Shown: piece after piece, positions 33,301 through 44,667 of the stretch
How the letters are laid out: each line of letters starts with the position of its first letter
Numbering within the stretch: the stretch's first letter is position 1
Source of the DNA: Okapia johnstoni
Lineage: Eukaryota; Chordata; Mammalia; Artiodactyla; Giraffidae
DNA: 64,000 nt
Direction: 5' to 3'
NCBI GenBank assembly: GCA_024291935.2
Contig: CM044316.1
Coordinates: 8,672,501-8,736,500, forward strand
Made by a program: the position numbers and the translations under genes
The notes under the pieces: model-generated
What the model was told of the DNA's origin: nothing
The model's database searches: none
Seen by the model: the letters and a program-made list of their open reading frames with translations, nothing else

Positions 33301-34424
33301 GGGGGTTGTTTCTCTCTGGGAGGCAGAGGCGCGGGGGGTGGGGAGGGGTCTGTCTGGGTGTCTGGCCGGCTGTAGCCGTCGACAGCATCTTCCCTCCGCG
33401 GTACCTGGTGAAGCCTGGGAAGCTGCTGGGTTTCATCCACCCGGATTCGGGCTTTGAGGGCCAGCCCTCCCACTCTCCCAGGTGTTCGCCGAGTAGAGCT
33501 GGGGGTTTCAATTGTCACCTTTCCATCTGCCTGGGACGGGAGTCCGTGCCAGAAGAGCCTGGGCAGCGCCGTGTGTGTGCTCCCGCCGTGGCCAAAAAGT
33601 GGCCCCACAGGCACACCGCCCCCCGCCTGCACACAGCCCTCACACACATCCCTGGCCCTAACCTTCCAGTCTCGGTCAGCACCCAGCCCCATCCCTGCCC
33701 GGCCCCTCACCGTACCTTCCTCGCGGTCCGCTCCTCCCTCCCCCACCTCTCCACCCCCCCCCCCGCCCCCCCCCGAGCGCACACAGTCATGGCAGCTGAG
33801 TGGGTGTCCCTCCATCGCAGCCTTGAGACAGGGCCCCCTTTCCTCCTGGTTCCTGCAGGACCCGGGGCCTGGGTTCCTCTGCCCACATCCAAACATGTGG
33901 TGAGCTGGGGGAGCAGGGGGAGGGGTTCAAAATGGCTGCCAAGATGGCTGGTTGCCTTTCCGCCTCTCTCACATTCTCTGCCTCTCTCTCTCTCTCACGG
34001 CTTGCCCTGTTCTCTTCGCTGCTACAGGAGTCACCGAGGAGAGGGGTTTGGACAGCCTGGGGGACAGATATGGGGGACACTTAAGAGTAGATGTCTGCTC
34101 AGGGCTGGTGGATCTCAATTTTGCTTGGGCGAGAGGCGGCTGATCCCTGCTCCCCTCTCCAGCACCCAAGGGCCGGACGCTGAACCTGTAACCTGACCCC
34201 AGACCCCAGCTCCTTCACCCCGGGGCTAACAGCCTGGGAGCTACCCGCCCTCCACGTGGTCTCCTAGGCCTGGCACCCTGAATGGGTCATCAGGGTGTCC
34301 CACGGAGGGTCCCCGTCTCTCATTCTCTCCATCTGCCTGATGGCCAGGGACTGAGCGCTCCCCACGGGCCTGGGTCAGGCCCCAGCTGTGGGGCCAGGTG
34401 ACTTCTCCTTCCTCCCCATTCCCC
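33301..34424 (+). other. Intron 1, GC-rich start, no gene
   Basis: Holds C-runs at about 33752-33774 (polymorphism-prone, i-motif capable), a short (CT)n near 33980 and otherwise unique DNA. Confidence 0.5.
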
Positions 34425-34650
34425 CACCCCCAAATTTTAATGCCGATTTTATTACTTAAAAGTAGGATGAAAACAGGGAGAATAAGAGAAGGAATACAAC
34501 CTTCATTATCATATCGAGAAAATTATCCGTGATTTTCCTAACTAGTAATTTGCCTGCCATGCTGTTCAGAACTGACTTGCCCATTAATTACAGAGATGAA
34601 AAATCATCTGGAAAGCGGAAAAGGGAACTAATTCGATCCCTGGCTGGCAG
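34425..34650. promoter_or_regulatory. AT-rich unique block in intron 1, candidate conserved element
   Basis: An island of AT-rich, repeat-free sequence between GC-rich flanks. It carries homeodomain-type cores, notably attaatta at 34583-34590 plus 'ctaattcg' near 34628. The abrupt change in composition without repeat hallmarks is typical of conserved enhancers. Conservation itself is not visible here. Confidence 0.4.
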
Positions 34651-35869
34651 CAAGGGCCCCCATGCACCAAGCCACATACGTGTGTGCTCACATGTGAGTG
34701 CCCGGCCTTCCCACTGGCATTGCCACCTTCTTCCTCCTCTCCCTCAGGGAACTCCCTCAGGGCCAGCTCACCCCATGCTTGTCACTCCTGCTCTCCATGG
34801 GGTGCCCATCCCAACCCCCTCTCCTGGGAAGCTGGCCTATCCATGCTGATTGCTGCCCTTGGGCGTGGAGAGGATGCCCAGGGTTGGGGGAGGGCAGGGA
34901 GCTGGGGACCAGCCGCACCTGGGCCTTGGGGCCTGCAGGGAGGAGGTGGAAGGCAGGAGACTGGAAGCCTGGTTTCTATTCCCAGCCTGCCCTGGGGAGC
35001 CCCTTCTCCTGGGAGGTGGGCCATAAGGGAGGAGCTTGGGGGGCCCTGGCCCCTCTGGAGTCTGTTTGCATCAAGTGGTCTGGTCCTGGCTCAGGCACCA
35101 CCTGCATGTGGGGGGCTGAAAGGAGAGAGCGTGGTGCTTCAGCTGCAGCCTGGGAATCGGGGTGGGGGTGCCAACCCAAGGAGGCTGTGCTGCCTGGCCC
35201 TAGAGGGGGTGTCCCTGATGGAGAACAGGAGGAGCAGTCTCCCCGCTGTCCCCGTCCCAGCCCCTGCTGGCCACAGGGAGCTGAAGTTGTCAGTCACTGC
35301 CCTGTCCTCCCTCTCCAGCTAGACCCAGACGTGTGACCAAGGACATGCAGAAGGCTCTGATTTCTGTGTGGGCTCCTCTCGAGGATTCAATTTCCAGACG
35401 CCAGACAGTTCCCCTCCTCCAGACCCTCCAGGGAGGTGAGGAGGGGGGTGATGCTCCTGAGATGGGGGTTCCCTGGGTCCAGAACTGTACCTGACTGCAC
35501 CAGCACCCCTCCCAGCCCTGGGATCAGCCACCCTGATGAAAGAGGAAGCAGGGTCCCAGGTGGGAGGGGGGCTGCGGAACAGAGGCCTGGGAGCAGGTCC
35601 CACCGCCCTGAGAATCCAGTCTGCTGTGACCTGTGGGTACCTGTACTGTGATTAGGATGGTAACCTGGACGAGCATGCGTGTGACCACATGTCCGACAGG
35701 CTGGTCCTGTGTTCATAAGGGTCTCCTGGGTGCTAGTGTTTGTGAGTTTTGCAGAGGGGATGTGTGTGTGTGTTTCCATGTGTCAGGAGCTGTCTGCGTT
35801 TTGTGTGCACCTGCAGGTGTGTGCATGTGTGGCTCCTGGGAACGAGGCTGGGCAGACCTCTTCACAAAA
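34651..35869. other. Intron 1, nothing recognised
   Basis: Unique, moderately GC-rich DNA with a TG-rich stretch at 35758-35835. No exon is supported. Confidence 0.45.
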
Positions 35870-36545
35870 CCTGTGAATATTTGCCAAGTGTCTTTTCTAC
35901 TCGGTGCTGTGCTGGGGATGCCAGAGGGACAGTACCCTAGTCCTGTCCTTATGGGAGCTCACAGTCTAGTGACGCAAGCGATTTCAGTCAAGGGGCTCCT
36001 GTCATAGGAGTTGGGAAGAAGGCATATATTTCCCCATCCAGAACGGCCAGAGTCCCAGCTGGGGAGGGGCAGCCCCTTCATCTTGGCACCCCAAGCATGG
36101 GGTGTTCCAGGGTCCAGACCTTTGTGATCTTCCCTGTTACCGCTTCTACCTCACCCCCTCTCTCCTCCCTGCTCCTAAGCATGCAATTCGACCACAGGCC
36201 CTTTGCACTGGTGGCTCCTTTGCCTGGGCCCCTCCCCCTGACACGTGCAAAGCTTTTGCTCCCTCACCCACATTGGATGTCCCCTCCTCAGTAACCTTTA
36301 TTTACCCCATGCAGCCTGTTTAAAATTTCAGCCTCCCACCCACCTCCTGACTTTCCCTAGCAAGGGTGACTTTTCGCACATTCTGTAATTTACTGATTTA
36401 TTGTGCCTGTTTGTTTATTGTCTTTCTTCCCCGACCAGGACCCAAGCTCTTGGGGAATTTGTTCCTTGGTTTGCTTTTGGATGCCAGGTGCCTAGACTCA
36501 GGCTGGGCACACAGTAGGCGCTTGAGAACTCTTAGCTGAGGAAAT
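35870..36545 (+). repeat. Old repeat fragment and L2 3' end
   Basis: 35870-36000 carries 'cggtgctgtgctggggatgc' and 'gggagctcacagtctagtga', typical of the long unassigned ancient repeat. 36120-36545 is a sense L2 3' end (ccacaggccctttgcactgg ... cacagtaggcgcttgagaac). Confidence 0.7.
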
Positions 36546-36985
36546 GGGAGGGTTGCCTCTCAAAGGATGGAGACCCCAAGGGACTCCCCCTCCCCAGCTT
36601 TGCACATTGAGGGGTCCCCGTAGACCCTGGTCCTCTTGAGGAAGCCAGGGCTACCCAACAGGGGCCAGACCAGGCCAGCTCAGCACCTGTCCCATGCACA
36701 CACTTGTGAGGCAGCTCCCTGAGAGGACCTCATGGGTGACTCAGTGTGTGAGGGTGTCCCTGTGGGCAGGTGTGGGGCAGTGTGCATATAGGATTTAGAG
36801 CCCAGAGGGTCACGTGTGGGCCCCTGCCCTTGCTGGGGGTAGGAATGTCACAGTCAAGGCCTGAGCAGCTTTGATCCAGGGGGACACTGACTCAGACTCT
36901 CATAGGATGATGGGACCCCCCACCCTTGTTTCAGATCCTAGGAAATCAGCCAAGCAAAAGCCCCCCCCCCACCCATCTCAGCTCA
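36546..36985. other. Intron 1, nothing recognised
   Basis: Unique DNA ending in a C13 run near 36960. Confidence 0.4.
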
Positions 36986-37192
36986 GTGCTCAGTTGCTCA
37001 GTCATGTCCAACTCTTTGCGACCTCATGGACTGTAGCCCGCCAGGCTCCTCTGTCCATGGGATTTTCCAGGCAGGGATACTGGAGTGGGTTGTCATACCC
37101 TCCTCCAGGGGATCTTCCCGACCCAGGGACTGAACTCATGTCTCTTGCGTCTCCTGCATAGGCAGCGGTTTCTTTACTACTGCGCCACCCCC
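36986..37192 (-). repeat. Bov-tA SINE (antisense)
   Basis: 'cagttgctcagtcatgtcca', 'gggatactggagtgggttgt', a diverged head side with 'tactgcgccacc'. Confidence 0.9.
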
Positions 37193-37260
37193 TCCCACAC
37201 CATCCTCCCCCAAATCCAAAATCTGGGGAAGGTAAAAGTTGCAATAATTATATGCTCAAG

Positions 37261-37334
37261 CTAAAAATAGCCTTGTTCCCCCTCTCCCCAAAACTAAAAA
37301 TAGCCAGGGCCTTTCCCTCCGAGGCTAAAAATAC
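37261..37334 (+). promoter_or_regulatory. Cluster of three MEF2-like sites
   Basis: CTAAAAATAG at 37261-37270 and again at 37294-37303 are perfect MEF2 sites (YTAWWWWTAR). CTAAAAATAC at 37325-37334 differs at the last base. Start-to-start spacing is 33 and 31 bp, about three helical turns. They lie in repeat-free DNA in intron 1, just 3' of a SINE. MEF2 proteins act in neurons and muscle, which suits a neuronal adhesion receptor gene. Function is inferred. Confidence 0.5.
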
Positions 37335-37799
37335 CAGGCAGACCAGGAAGCCAGGTGGGTGCTCCTATCTAATGTCAGGGAGGTGAGGCAGACAAGCGAG
37401 GGGCCCAGGGCAGGGTCTCCCAGCCATGGCGTTCCTGACATTGGGGCTGTGTCATTCATTCTTTGGGAGGAGGCCTGGACTTCTCTGCATCCTTCACCTC
37501 CACCCTCTAGATACCAGGAGCATCCCCCCACTGCTGAGTTGTGACACTTACAAAGGCCTCCAAATTTTTCCAAACAGCCTTGGGTGGGTGGGGCAAAATC
37601 ATGGGCCCTCCTAGGTGAGTACCACTGCTCTAGATCAAGGGTCTGCAGACTCCCTCTGTGAAGACCCAGACAGCAAGTGTTGGAGACACTGGCGGGCTTA
37701 CCAGCTCTGTTGCATAAACTTCCTCTGCTTCTTCTTCTTAATCCTTTGAAAGCGGCAAAGCTGATTGGCTGGGGGCAGTGCCTAGTCCATAGGTGGTCA
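37335..37799. repeat. Unique DNA, then a hAT-type relic
   Basis: 37335-37619 is unrecognised. About 37620-37790 resembles a hAT-Charlie MER element ('aagggtctgcagactccctc', 'gtgaagacccagacagcaag'). Confidence 0.4.
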
Positions 37800-38280
37800 A
37801 CTCCCACCCTGGCAGACCCACCCACCCTTTTCTGCCCCTGGTGATGGAGGTCAGGGTGCCCTTGAATGCACCCTCATCAGCAGAGGGGCGAGTCTGGTGT
37901 TGTTTGTCCCTGTCACCTCTCTGCCCACACCCCCTTCCGTTCCCCTGTGCTCACTCTCTCACTGGTTGTCAAACAAACACACAGGCCCCCCCCCCCTCCC
38001 CCACCGAACAGCCCCAGGCCCACAAACCGTGCTTGCTGCCTGGAATGCTCTTCTCCTCCCTGGGCACCTCTATGGCTCCTTCCTCACCTTCCCAGAGCTT
38101 TACTGACATGTCTGGCCTTTCTCCATCACTGTATTTAACGTTGCAGAACACACACTCACCCCACTAGTACATCACAGGACTGACTTTTTTAAGTGTTCTT
38201 TATGTCTGGCTCATTCACAGCTGTCTCTCCACACCTCTATCAGTGCCTCACACATAGTAGGTGCCCTAAAAGAGACGTGG
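37800..38280 (+). repeat. L2 3' end
   Basis: 'ccgtgcttgctgcctggaatgctc', 'tctatcagtgcctcacacat', 'agtaggtgccctaaaagaga'. It is broken by a C9 run near 37987. Confidence 0.75.
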
Positions 38281-38408
38281 AGGGATTTCCTTTGTGGTCC
38301 AGTGGTTAAGATTCAGGCTTTCACTGCCATGTTCCTAGATTCGATCCCTGGTCAGGGAAACTAAGTCTCACAGGCTGTGCAGTGTGGAAAATAAATAAGA
38401 TAAAAGAG
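38281..38408 (+). repeat. CHR-type SINE
   Basis: 'gggatttcctttgtggtcca', B-box 'agattcgatccctgg', A-rich tail 'aaaataaataagataaaa'. Confidence 0.87.
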
Positions 38409-38439
38409 TCATGTAGAATTGCTGAATATTATTTCTAAA

Positions 38440-38600
38440 CCCCACAACCACCATTATAAGACTTTCATCCTGTTTCCCCAGGGAAGAGACAGAATGCAGA
38501 GGAGGGACTGTGGTGGGGGTGGGGGGAGTTGCTTTGTCATACAGCCTAAAGTGGGCACAGCTGGGATTTAAATCTAGGACCCTGAGACCTGGGGCCTCTT
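38440..38600 (-). repeat. MIR SINE (antisense)
   Basis: 'tgtttccccagggaagagac' and 'cacagctgggatttaaatct' match the antisense MIR. Confidence 0.6.
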
Positions 38601-38759
38601 CCCTCTTGCCCTGCTGAGCACCATCTCCCCTGCCCTCTGGTCTCTCTGCCCCTTCACTGCCAGCTTGGTGGTAGCAGAGGGCCCCAGAGCCTTCTTCCAT
38701 GTCTTCTGCCACAGGCCCTGGCTCCCGGGGCCATTTTCAGCACTGCTCTGCAGTACCTG

Positions 38760-38968
38760 GGGGGTTTCCAGGTGTCTCAGCAGTAAAGAATCCACCTGCA
38801 ATGCAGGAGACCAGGGTTCAATCCCTGGGATGGGAAGATGACCTGGAGGAGGGCGTGGCAACCCACTCCAGTATTCTTGCCTGGAGAATTCCAGGGACAG
38901 AGGAGCCTGGCAGACTACAGTCCATGGGGTTGCAAAGACTTAGGCACAGCTGAGTGACTAAATAGCAG
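38760..38968 (+). repeat. Bov-tA SINE
   Basis: Near full length: 'ggtttccaggtgtctcagca', 'cccactccagtattcttgcc', 'agctgagtgactaaatagca'. Confidence 0.92.
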
Positions 38969-39029
38969 CTACGGGACCTGGAGTGTGCGTGAGGCTTGTG
39001 ACCAGTCAGGGAGCACCTTGGGGTGGAAA

Positions 39030-39783
39030 TGGATCTCGGGTCGCTATGGTACCAACCCGCTGTGGAGAGGAGCATCAAAGAGGTGGCCGGATGGCCTGGA
39101 AGGGAGAGCTTCCTGGTAGAGGGGGCTTCCCAGCCGAGGCCTGGAAGGGAAGGAGGGACAAAGTGGAGGGGAGTCAGGGAGAGTTTGTGAAAGGAAGGGA
39201 CCCGCCCTGAGTTCAGAAAGAAGGCGGGCAGCTCAGAGGGGAAAAGGAAAGACATTCCCTGGCCAGGCAGGGAGAGAGGACGCAGGTCTTGGGGGCTGAA
39301 GGACTGTTCTGGATTTGTGTTTCTACTTGAGCACAGGGCTGAGGAGGCCTGGGAAGGGGTCAAGGCCCACGAAACAGGGTTAGAATGTTTAGCATGTGCT
39401 CCTTCTGGCCGCTTCTTAGGCGAGAACTGTGGAGGGCAGGCGGGAACGGAGCCCAGGCCAGGGGGGAGGTGGGGGCGAGGCCAGTGTGCGTCAGAGGCCA
39501 CCACAGCTGTCAACATGAAGGCTTGGGTGGGGGCCTTGAGACCTTAGAGAGGGACTGTGCAGGGCTTTTGAGACAGAGTTGACATGATTTAGTGGATGAC
39601 CAATTGGAAGGCAGAAGGAAAGGAAGCGGGCAGGGAAACTGCAGGTTTCTGGTTCAGACAGCAGGGTGGACCTGGAGAAACGAAGAGGGTGGGGGCAGGG
39701 AGCACCTTCTGCTCTCATCATCACCCCCACACACATACAGAGTCTCAGCTCCCCTCACACGTCTTGTCCCCACTCAGTCTCAG
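39030..39783. repeat. Old dispersed repeat, family unassigned, then unique DNA
   Basis: Purine-rich text akin to the 40.4-41.5 kb copies ('cagccgaggcctggaaggga', 'gcttttgagacagagttgacatgattt'). Confidence 0.45.
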
Positions 39784-39972
39784 GGTGGACCCTCCCTGGT
39801 GTTCCAGTGGCTAGGACTCCACACTCCCAATGCTGGAGGCCTAGGTTTGATCCCTGGTCAGGGAACTAGATCCCGTACACCACAACTCAGAGTTCATATC
39901 GTCAACTAAAGATCCCCCATGCCGCAACTAAGACCTGGCCTAGCCAAATAAATAAATATTTAAAAAAAGAAG
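39784..39972 (+). repeat. CHR-type SINE
   Basis: 'ccctccctggtgttccagtg', 'aggtttgatccctggtcagg', tail 'aaataaataaatatttaaaa'. Confidence 0.88.
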
Positions 39973-40385
39973 CTCCATCGCTCCTACGTCACTCCCTCAG
40001 GCCCTGCTCGCTCTGCCCTCTACACCTGCCCTCTCCCCTTCCCACTCTCCCCTTTCTCCCTGGACCAGAGCCACGCTCTAGCACATTCCTACCTCAGGGC
40101 TTTTGCATGTGCTTTTCCCATGGCCTGGATACTCTTTCTCCAATACCTCGGTGGCTCACCTCCTTGTGACCTTTGCTAAATCGTTACCTACTTGGCCAGG
40201 TGTTCCCTGACCAACCCATCTATGTTTGCATTGACACATATTCCCCACCCCACGCCCATTCTTTCTCTGCTACGAGTCTATTTTCCTCCAAAGCACTTGT
40301 GACCAGGTGGGAACTAGGTAACTACCCCCTGAATGGATGACCTCTTCCAAGGGTCTGTTTCATCTTTGTCCGTTAAATGAATTAA
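39973..40385 (+). repeat. L2 3' region
   Basis: 'acctcagggcttttgcatgtgctt', 'ggtgttccctgaccaaccca', 'ctccaaagcacttgtgacca'. Confidence 0.75.
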
Positions 40386-41540
40386 TGAGAACATTCTCCT
40401 CACCAGAACTGGGCATGCAACAGAGAGCCAGGCCAGCCCATGATGGAGTGTTCCCTGGTGGGACAGATAGACTTTCAACCGCAGAGCCCAAGTCCAATTA
40501 GGGGAGCAAATGTGGAGGCCCAGTGTACCGTTAGTGTGGGTACCAACACAGTCCTGGGGGGGCAGAGCCTTTTGGAGGAAGGGGCACAGAGGGCAGGAGT
40601 CCTCTGGGTATGTGGGTGAGAGATGTGGGGGGTGAGGAAAGAATAGGCCAGAGCAGAGAAGGTGATGAAAAGGTAGCAGGAAATCCAGGCCTGAAATGCC
40701 ATGTTGCAGCCTCTGAGGCAATAGGGAGCCACGGGGGATTGTAGGCAGGGAGTGATGTGGAGTTTTCATTTTGCAAAGAGCACTCTGGGTGCAGGATGGA
40801 GATCAGAAGAGGCAGGAGTGGCAGATAGATGTGGAGGAGACCAGGGAGGAGGCATCCATGGAGAAGGGGAGGCTTTGAATGGTCCCACCCCTGCCACTCG
40901 GCTGCCAGAGTGACCTTTTAAAATTTATAGGCAGACAAACCCCACCCTGTGGCGCCGACATCTAGTGGGAGAGAGATAATAAGCAAATAAGTAAAACACA
41001 TGGCTGGCATGATAGGGATGAGGGCCGGGGAGAGCAGGATGCAGGAGTGTTGGGGCTAGCAGGACCTCCCAGAGCTGGCAGCGTCTGTGTGAAGACCTGA
41101 AGAAGGCAAAAGAGCTTTTCAGGTCTCTGGGGAGCAGGGAACAGCCCGTGCAAAGGCCCTGAGAGGGTACTGTGCCTGGTGTTAGTGAGTGAGGAGGAAA
41201 AGGTGGAAGGAGGTGAGGGTAGGGACGGGATGGGGCTGAGTGTACAGGGCCTTGTGGGCCAAAGGACTTCGACTTCTGCTCTTGAGTGTGGTGGGAGCCT
41301 TGGAGGGTTCTAAGCCCAAGAGGGACAGTGTGGGGACTCAGGTGCTCACAGGCGCCCTCTGGCAGCTGTAGGGGGAATAGACTGGGCTGCGAAGGTGGAG
41401 AGCCAGGAGATAAGGGAGGAGGTGGTAGGGCTGGACCAGGGAGGGGACCAAGGCGTGAGGAGAGAGTGAGCAGATGCTGAAGGAGGAGACGCAGGAGTCG
41501 CTGTGGGGATGAGCTAGGTTCTTGAGCACCTAGGAGGACT
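40386..41540. repeat. Old dispersed repeat, two copies, family unassigned
   Basis: Two successive stretches share a phrase order: 'gtgcaaaggccctgagaggg', 'acagggccttgtgggccaaa', 'gggttctaagcccaagaggg', 'ggggaatagactgggctg'. The first copy has the parallel 'gcaatagggagccacggggg' and 'aaagagcactctgggtgcag'. Ancient and non-coding. Confidence 0.6.
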
Positions 41541-42029
41541 CAGGCTGCTCGTTGCTGAGATGTTGGAAGGTGAGGGGGTGGAGCTAAGGGTTCAGTGGGG
41601 ACCCTGCCCTGACCCCAACCCCAGAGCCCACAGCCCCCTTCCTAAAGGAGGTTATGTTCCGGCCACTCTCTGGCACTTGCTCCATCTCTGTGACGGCAGT
41701 CTGTTGGTCCCCGAGTTGGGATGGGGAAAGGGGCTCAGAGAGGCCAGGGGTCTGGCCTGAGAGCACATAGCACACAGCAGGTTCAGACCCAGGAGCCAAG
41801 TCCCTGGCCTTATCCCAGGGCTTGCCGCTTACCCACTCTGCCATGCCCGAGGGTTCCCTGGAGGAGGCGGGCCCTTGGAGCTGGGCTCTCCGGCTGCTGG
41901 GTTTGGGGAGGACTCAAGGCTGCTGAGGAGGGAGCAGGAGGAAGGAGACTTGTTCTCAGGGGCCCAGAATCCTGCTGGTGGTACCCCCCCCTCCAGGCAT
42001 TCAGACTCCCACCCACTCAAGCACAGAGG
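41541..42029. repeat. MIR-like remnant and unique intron DNA
   Basis: About 41690-41850 resembles an antisense MIR ('ctcagagaggccaggggtct', 'cagcaggttcagacccagga'). The rest is unique and GC-rich. Confidence 0.45.
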
Positions 42030-42043
42030 GTTGCCATGGCAAC
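42030..42043. promoter_or_regulatory. Perfect palindromic RFX X-box
   Basis: GTTGCCATGGCAAC is a 14-bp perfect palindrome and the optimal RFX1-3 dimer site. It lies in unique intron 1 DNA about 8.7 kb upstream of exon 2. The 'gggttgccat' inside Bov-tA elements is a different context and never continues to gcaac as a palindrome. Confidence 0.65.
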
Positions 42044-42514
42044 CGCACTCTAGGGCAAGCTAGCGGCGCCCCCTCTCCTCCAGCAGCCGTTTCTCTTCCT
42101 GTCGCCCTCCCCTGCCCCATCCCAGGGCACCTGAGGACAGAGCCTGGGCCGCATCACCCGCCCCCAGAACGCCCCTGCTTTTGCCCCTTGACTTGAGACT
42201 GGCGTGGGGCTCAGGCAAAAACAGAGGCAGGTGTGAGGTCAGTGGGCAGCCCGCACGACCTGGGGGTCTAACACACCTGGGGCCTAGTCCCCCCTCTCAA
42301 CGTGAGGGTGGCGAGCCCTGTTTCCCATGGGTTAAATTGGGAAACTCAAGTTTCCCAAACACTCAAGTTCCCTGAGACTCAAAGTGGGGACAGACACAGG
42401 TGTGGGCTCACCTGACCACTGTGGGCATGCCCACTTCTGAGGATGCTCAGGCCTACAGAAGCAGTGGGGGTCCAGAGGAGGGGCCTCTTGAGGGCCCCCA
42501 GATCTCGCCAGCTC
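42044..42514. other. Intron 1, nothing recognised
   Basis: Unique DNA. Confidence 0.4.
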
Positions 42515-42847
42515 CCCGTGATCAGCCTGAGGTTCCAAGCCCCCTTGCCACTTGGGTGCCCTTGGGATCTCACTTTCCTCTCCTATAAAATGTGGGTATG
42601 CACCCCCCCATCCTTACTAAGTTCTTATGAGGATTAAATGAAATACAGGCGTGCAGTGCTCGGAATGGGGCACGGAGCTGTCAGCCGCTGCCCCTGGCCA
42701 TTGTGGGTGGTTCTGGCAAATGGGAGGTCCCAGCCGACCCCCCCCCCCCCCCACCCATAGCAGAAAGGTTTTCCTGAAGTTGTGAGGCTCAGGGCCCATC
42801 TGCCATCTCTGCCTGCATACCACCACCCTTCCTGCCCTGTCTGGCCT
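42515..42847 (+). repeat. MIR SINE and a C-run
   Basis: MIR sense about 42515-42690 ('cttgggatctcactttcctc', 'ttatgaggattaaatgaaat'). A C14-15 tract lies near 42738-42752. Confidence 0.7.
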
Positions 42848-43525
42848 GACCCCCTGTGTGAGTTCACTGGGGCTGCTGTTAAAGCCAGGCTGGGCGGCTT
42901 TAACAGAAATGTATTGTCTCCCAGTTATAGACACCAGAAGTCCAAGATCAAAGCACTGGGTTGGTTCCTTCCAGGGGCAGAGAGAAAGAACCTCTCCCCC
43001 AGCTTCTGGTGGTTTGCCAGCAATCACTAGCTTGAAAGCACATCACACCGATCTCTGCCTCTGTCTTCACAAGGTGTTCTCCTTGGGTGCGTGTGGGTCT
43101 GTGTCCAAGTAGCCCCTTTTTATAAGGACAGCAGTCTGATTGGATCAGGGTCCCCCCTACTGGGGCTTCCTAGGTGGCTCAGTGGTAAAGAATCCACCAG
43201 CCAAAGCAGGAGAAGCAAGAGATGAGGGTTTGAGCCCTCGTCTGGGAAGATCCCCTGGAGAAGGAAGTGGCAACCCACTCCAGTATTCTTGCCTGGGAAA
43301 TTCTATGCAGAGGAACCTGGCGTGCTGCAGCCCATGGGGTCGCAAAGAGCCAGACATGGCTGAGCGCGCACACACATACACACACCCCTACCCTAATGAC
43401 CTCACTCATTTTAACTTGATTACATCTTTATCTCCAAATAAGACCCCATTCTGAGGTGCCAGGGGATAGGGCGCCAGTGTATCTTTTCTGGGGGGAATAC
43501 AATTCCATCCACCCCAAGGCTTCAA
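42848..43525 (-). repeat. MaLR-type LTR (antisense) with nested Bov-tA
   Basis: 'gttcactggggctgctgtta', 'ttatagacaccagaagtcca', 'tatctccaaataagacccca', 'atacaattccatccacccca'. A sense Bov-tA with (CA)n end occupies about 43162-43388. Confidence 0.82.
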
Positions 43526-43932
43526 GGCTGGTCAGGTCTGGATCTCCCAGGCGGTTCCCACCTCACCACGTCTAACCTCACTTCCTCACTTAGGTGAGCA
43601 CCAGGTGGCAGGAGAAACCCCCCAGGGCCGAGCGGGTGTGCAGTCAGGCCAGGAAGAGAGGAAACAGAGCTGCAATGCCTAGCTCCCCCCCCACCTTCCA
43701 ACCCGAGGTGGGGACAGCCCTGGGGATGCCTGGGGCTTTGTGGGGGAGCTGCTCCATGGGTGGGGCTTCTGGGAGCAGCAGGCAGCCCATGGGGAACACT
43801 TCCTGTGCCCCTGAGGCAATGGTGCCCAGCCCGTGTGGGTCAGGCTTGGCCCCTAGGTCACAGGGCAGATGCCCCGTCCAGCTGTCCCCTGTGTTCATTT
43901 GGTGAATATTTGTTTGTGGACCTGTTATACAT
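43526..43932. other. Intron 1, nothing recognised
   Basis: Unique GC-rich DNA. Confidence 0.4.
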
Positions 43933-44146
43933 CTGGGCTTCCCTGATAGCTCAATGGTAAAGAGTCTGCCTACCAATGCAGGAGATGCGGGTTCGATCTC
44001 TGGGTTGGGAAGATCCCCTGGGGAAGGAAATGGCAACCCACTCCAGCATTCTTGCCTGGAGAATACCATGGACAGAGGAGCCTGGCGGGCTGTAGTGCAT
44101 GGGGTCACAAAGAATCGTACACAACTGAGCAACTGAACAACAACTA
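43933..44146 (+). repeat. Bov-tA SINE
   Basis: 'gggcttccctgatagctcaa', 'cgggttcgatctctggg', 'tgagcaactgaacaacaact'. Confidence 0.93.
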
Positions 44147-44667
44147 GTACTGCACATCTAAGTGCCAGGAGACAGCCTCGGGAGCGTCCCTTCTTGGGGG
44201 CAGGGGAGGAGTACAAAGGAAATCCACCAGTGGACAAGTCAAGTGATGTGGCAGTGATGTGATCGGCGGGGGTGGGGGTGACAGCGCAGCAGGGGACACC
44301 TTGTACTCACTGCACACCAGGCGTGGCCCTAAGTGTTCCCTGGCTGTGAATTCATCGTGCTGTGTAGCTACCCTAAGCAGCAGCCCCATTTTGCTGAGAG
44401 AAAAACAGCTGTGGGAGGTTATGGGACGGTGGGGATGGGACAGGCGGACACTGACTGCCAGCGGCTATGGTGCAGGGTGGTGGAGGCCCACCCGCATCTC
44501 TGGGGAGGGGACAGGAGCTGAGATCTAAGGGACGCAGGCCAGGACTGCGTGGTGGGAACCAGTGTGGCCAAAGGAGCAGGAAAGGGGCAGGAGCCGGGCG
44601 TGTGTGGCCTCACAGAATGTGGAGTGGGAGCCTGGCAAGGATTTAAGCAGGGGAGCAGTGTGTTGAG
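44147..44667. repeat. Old repeat remnants
   Basis: Purine-rich text again resembling the unassigned ancient repeat, with an MIR-like phrase near 44340. Low certainty. Confidence 0.35.

Noticed and set aside
32027..33511. 494-codon open frame on the minus strand over the CpG island
   Set aside because: Stop-codon depletion in GC-rich DNA; the composition is Arg/Pro/Ala. Not a protein I recognise, and it overlaps the ADGRL1 promoter and exon 1.
32814..34196. 460-codon open frame on the plus strand
   Set aside because: Begins after the exon 1 donor and runs through intron 1 text. Same composition effect.
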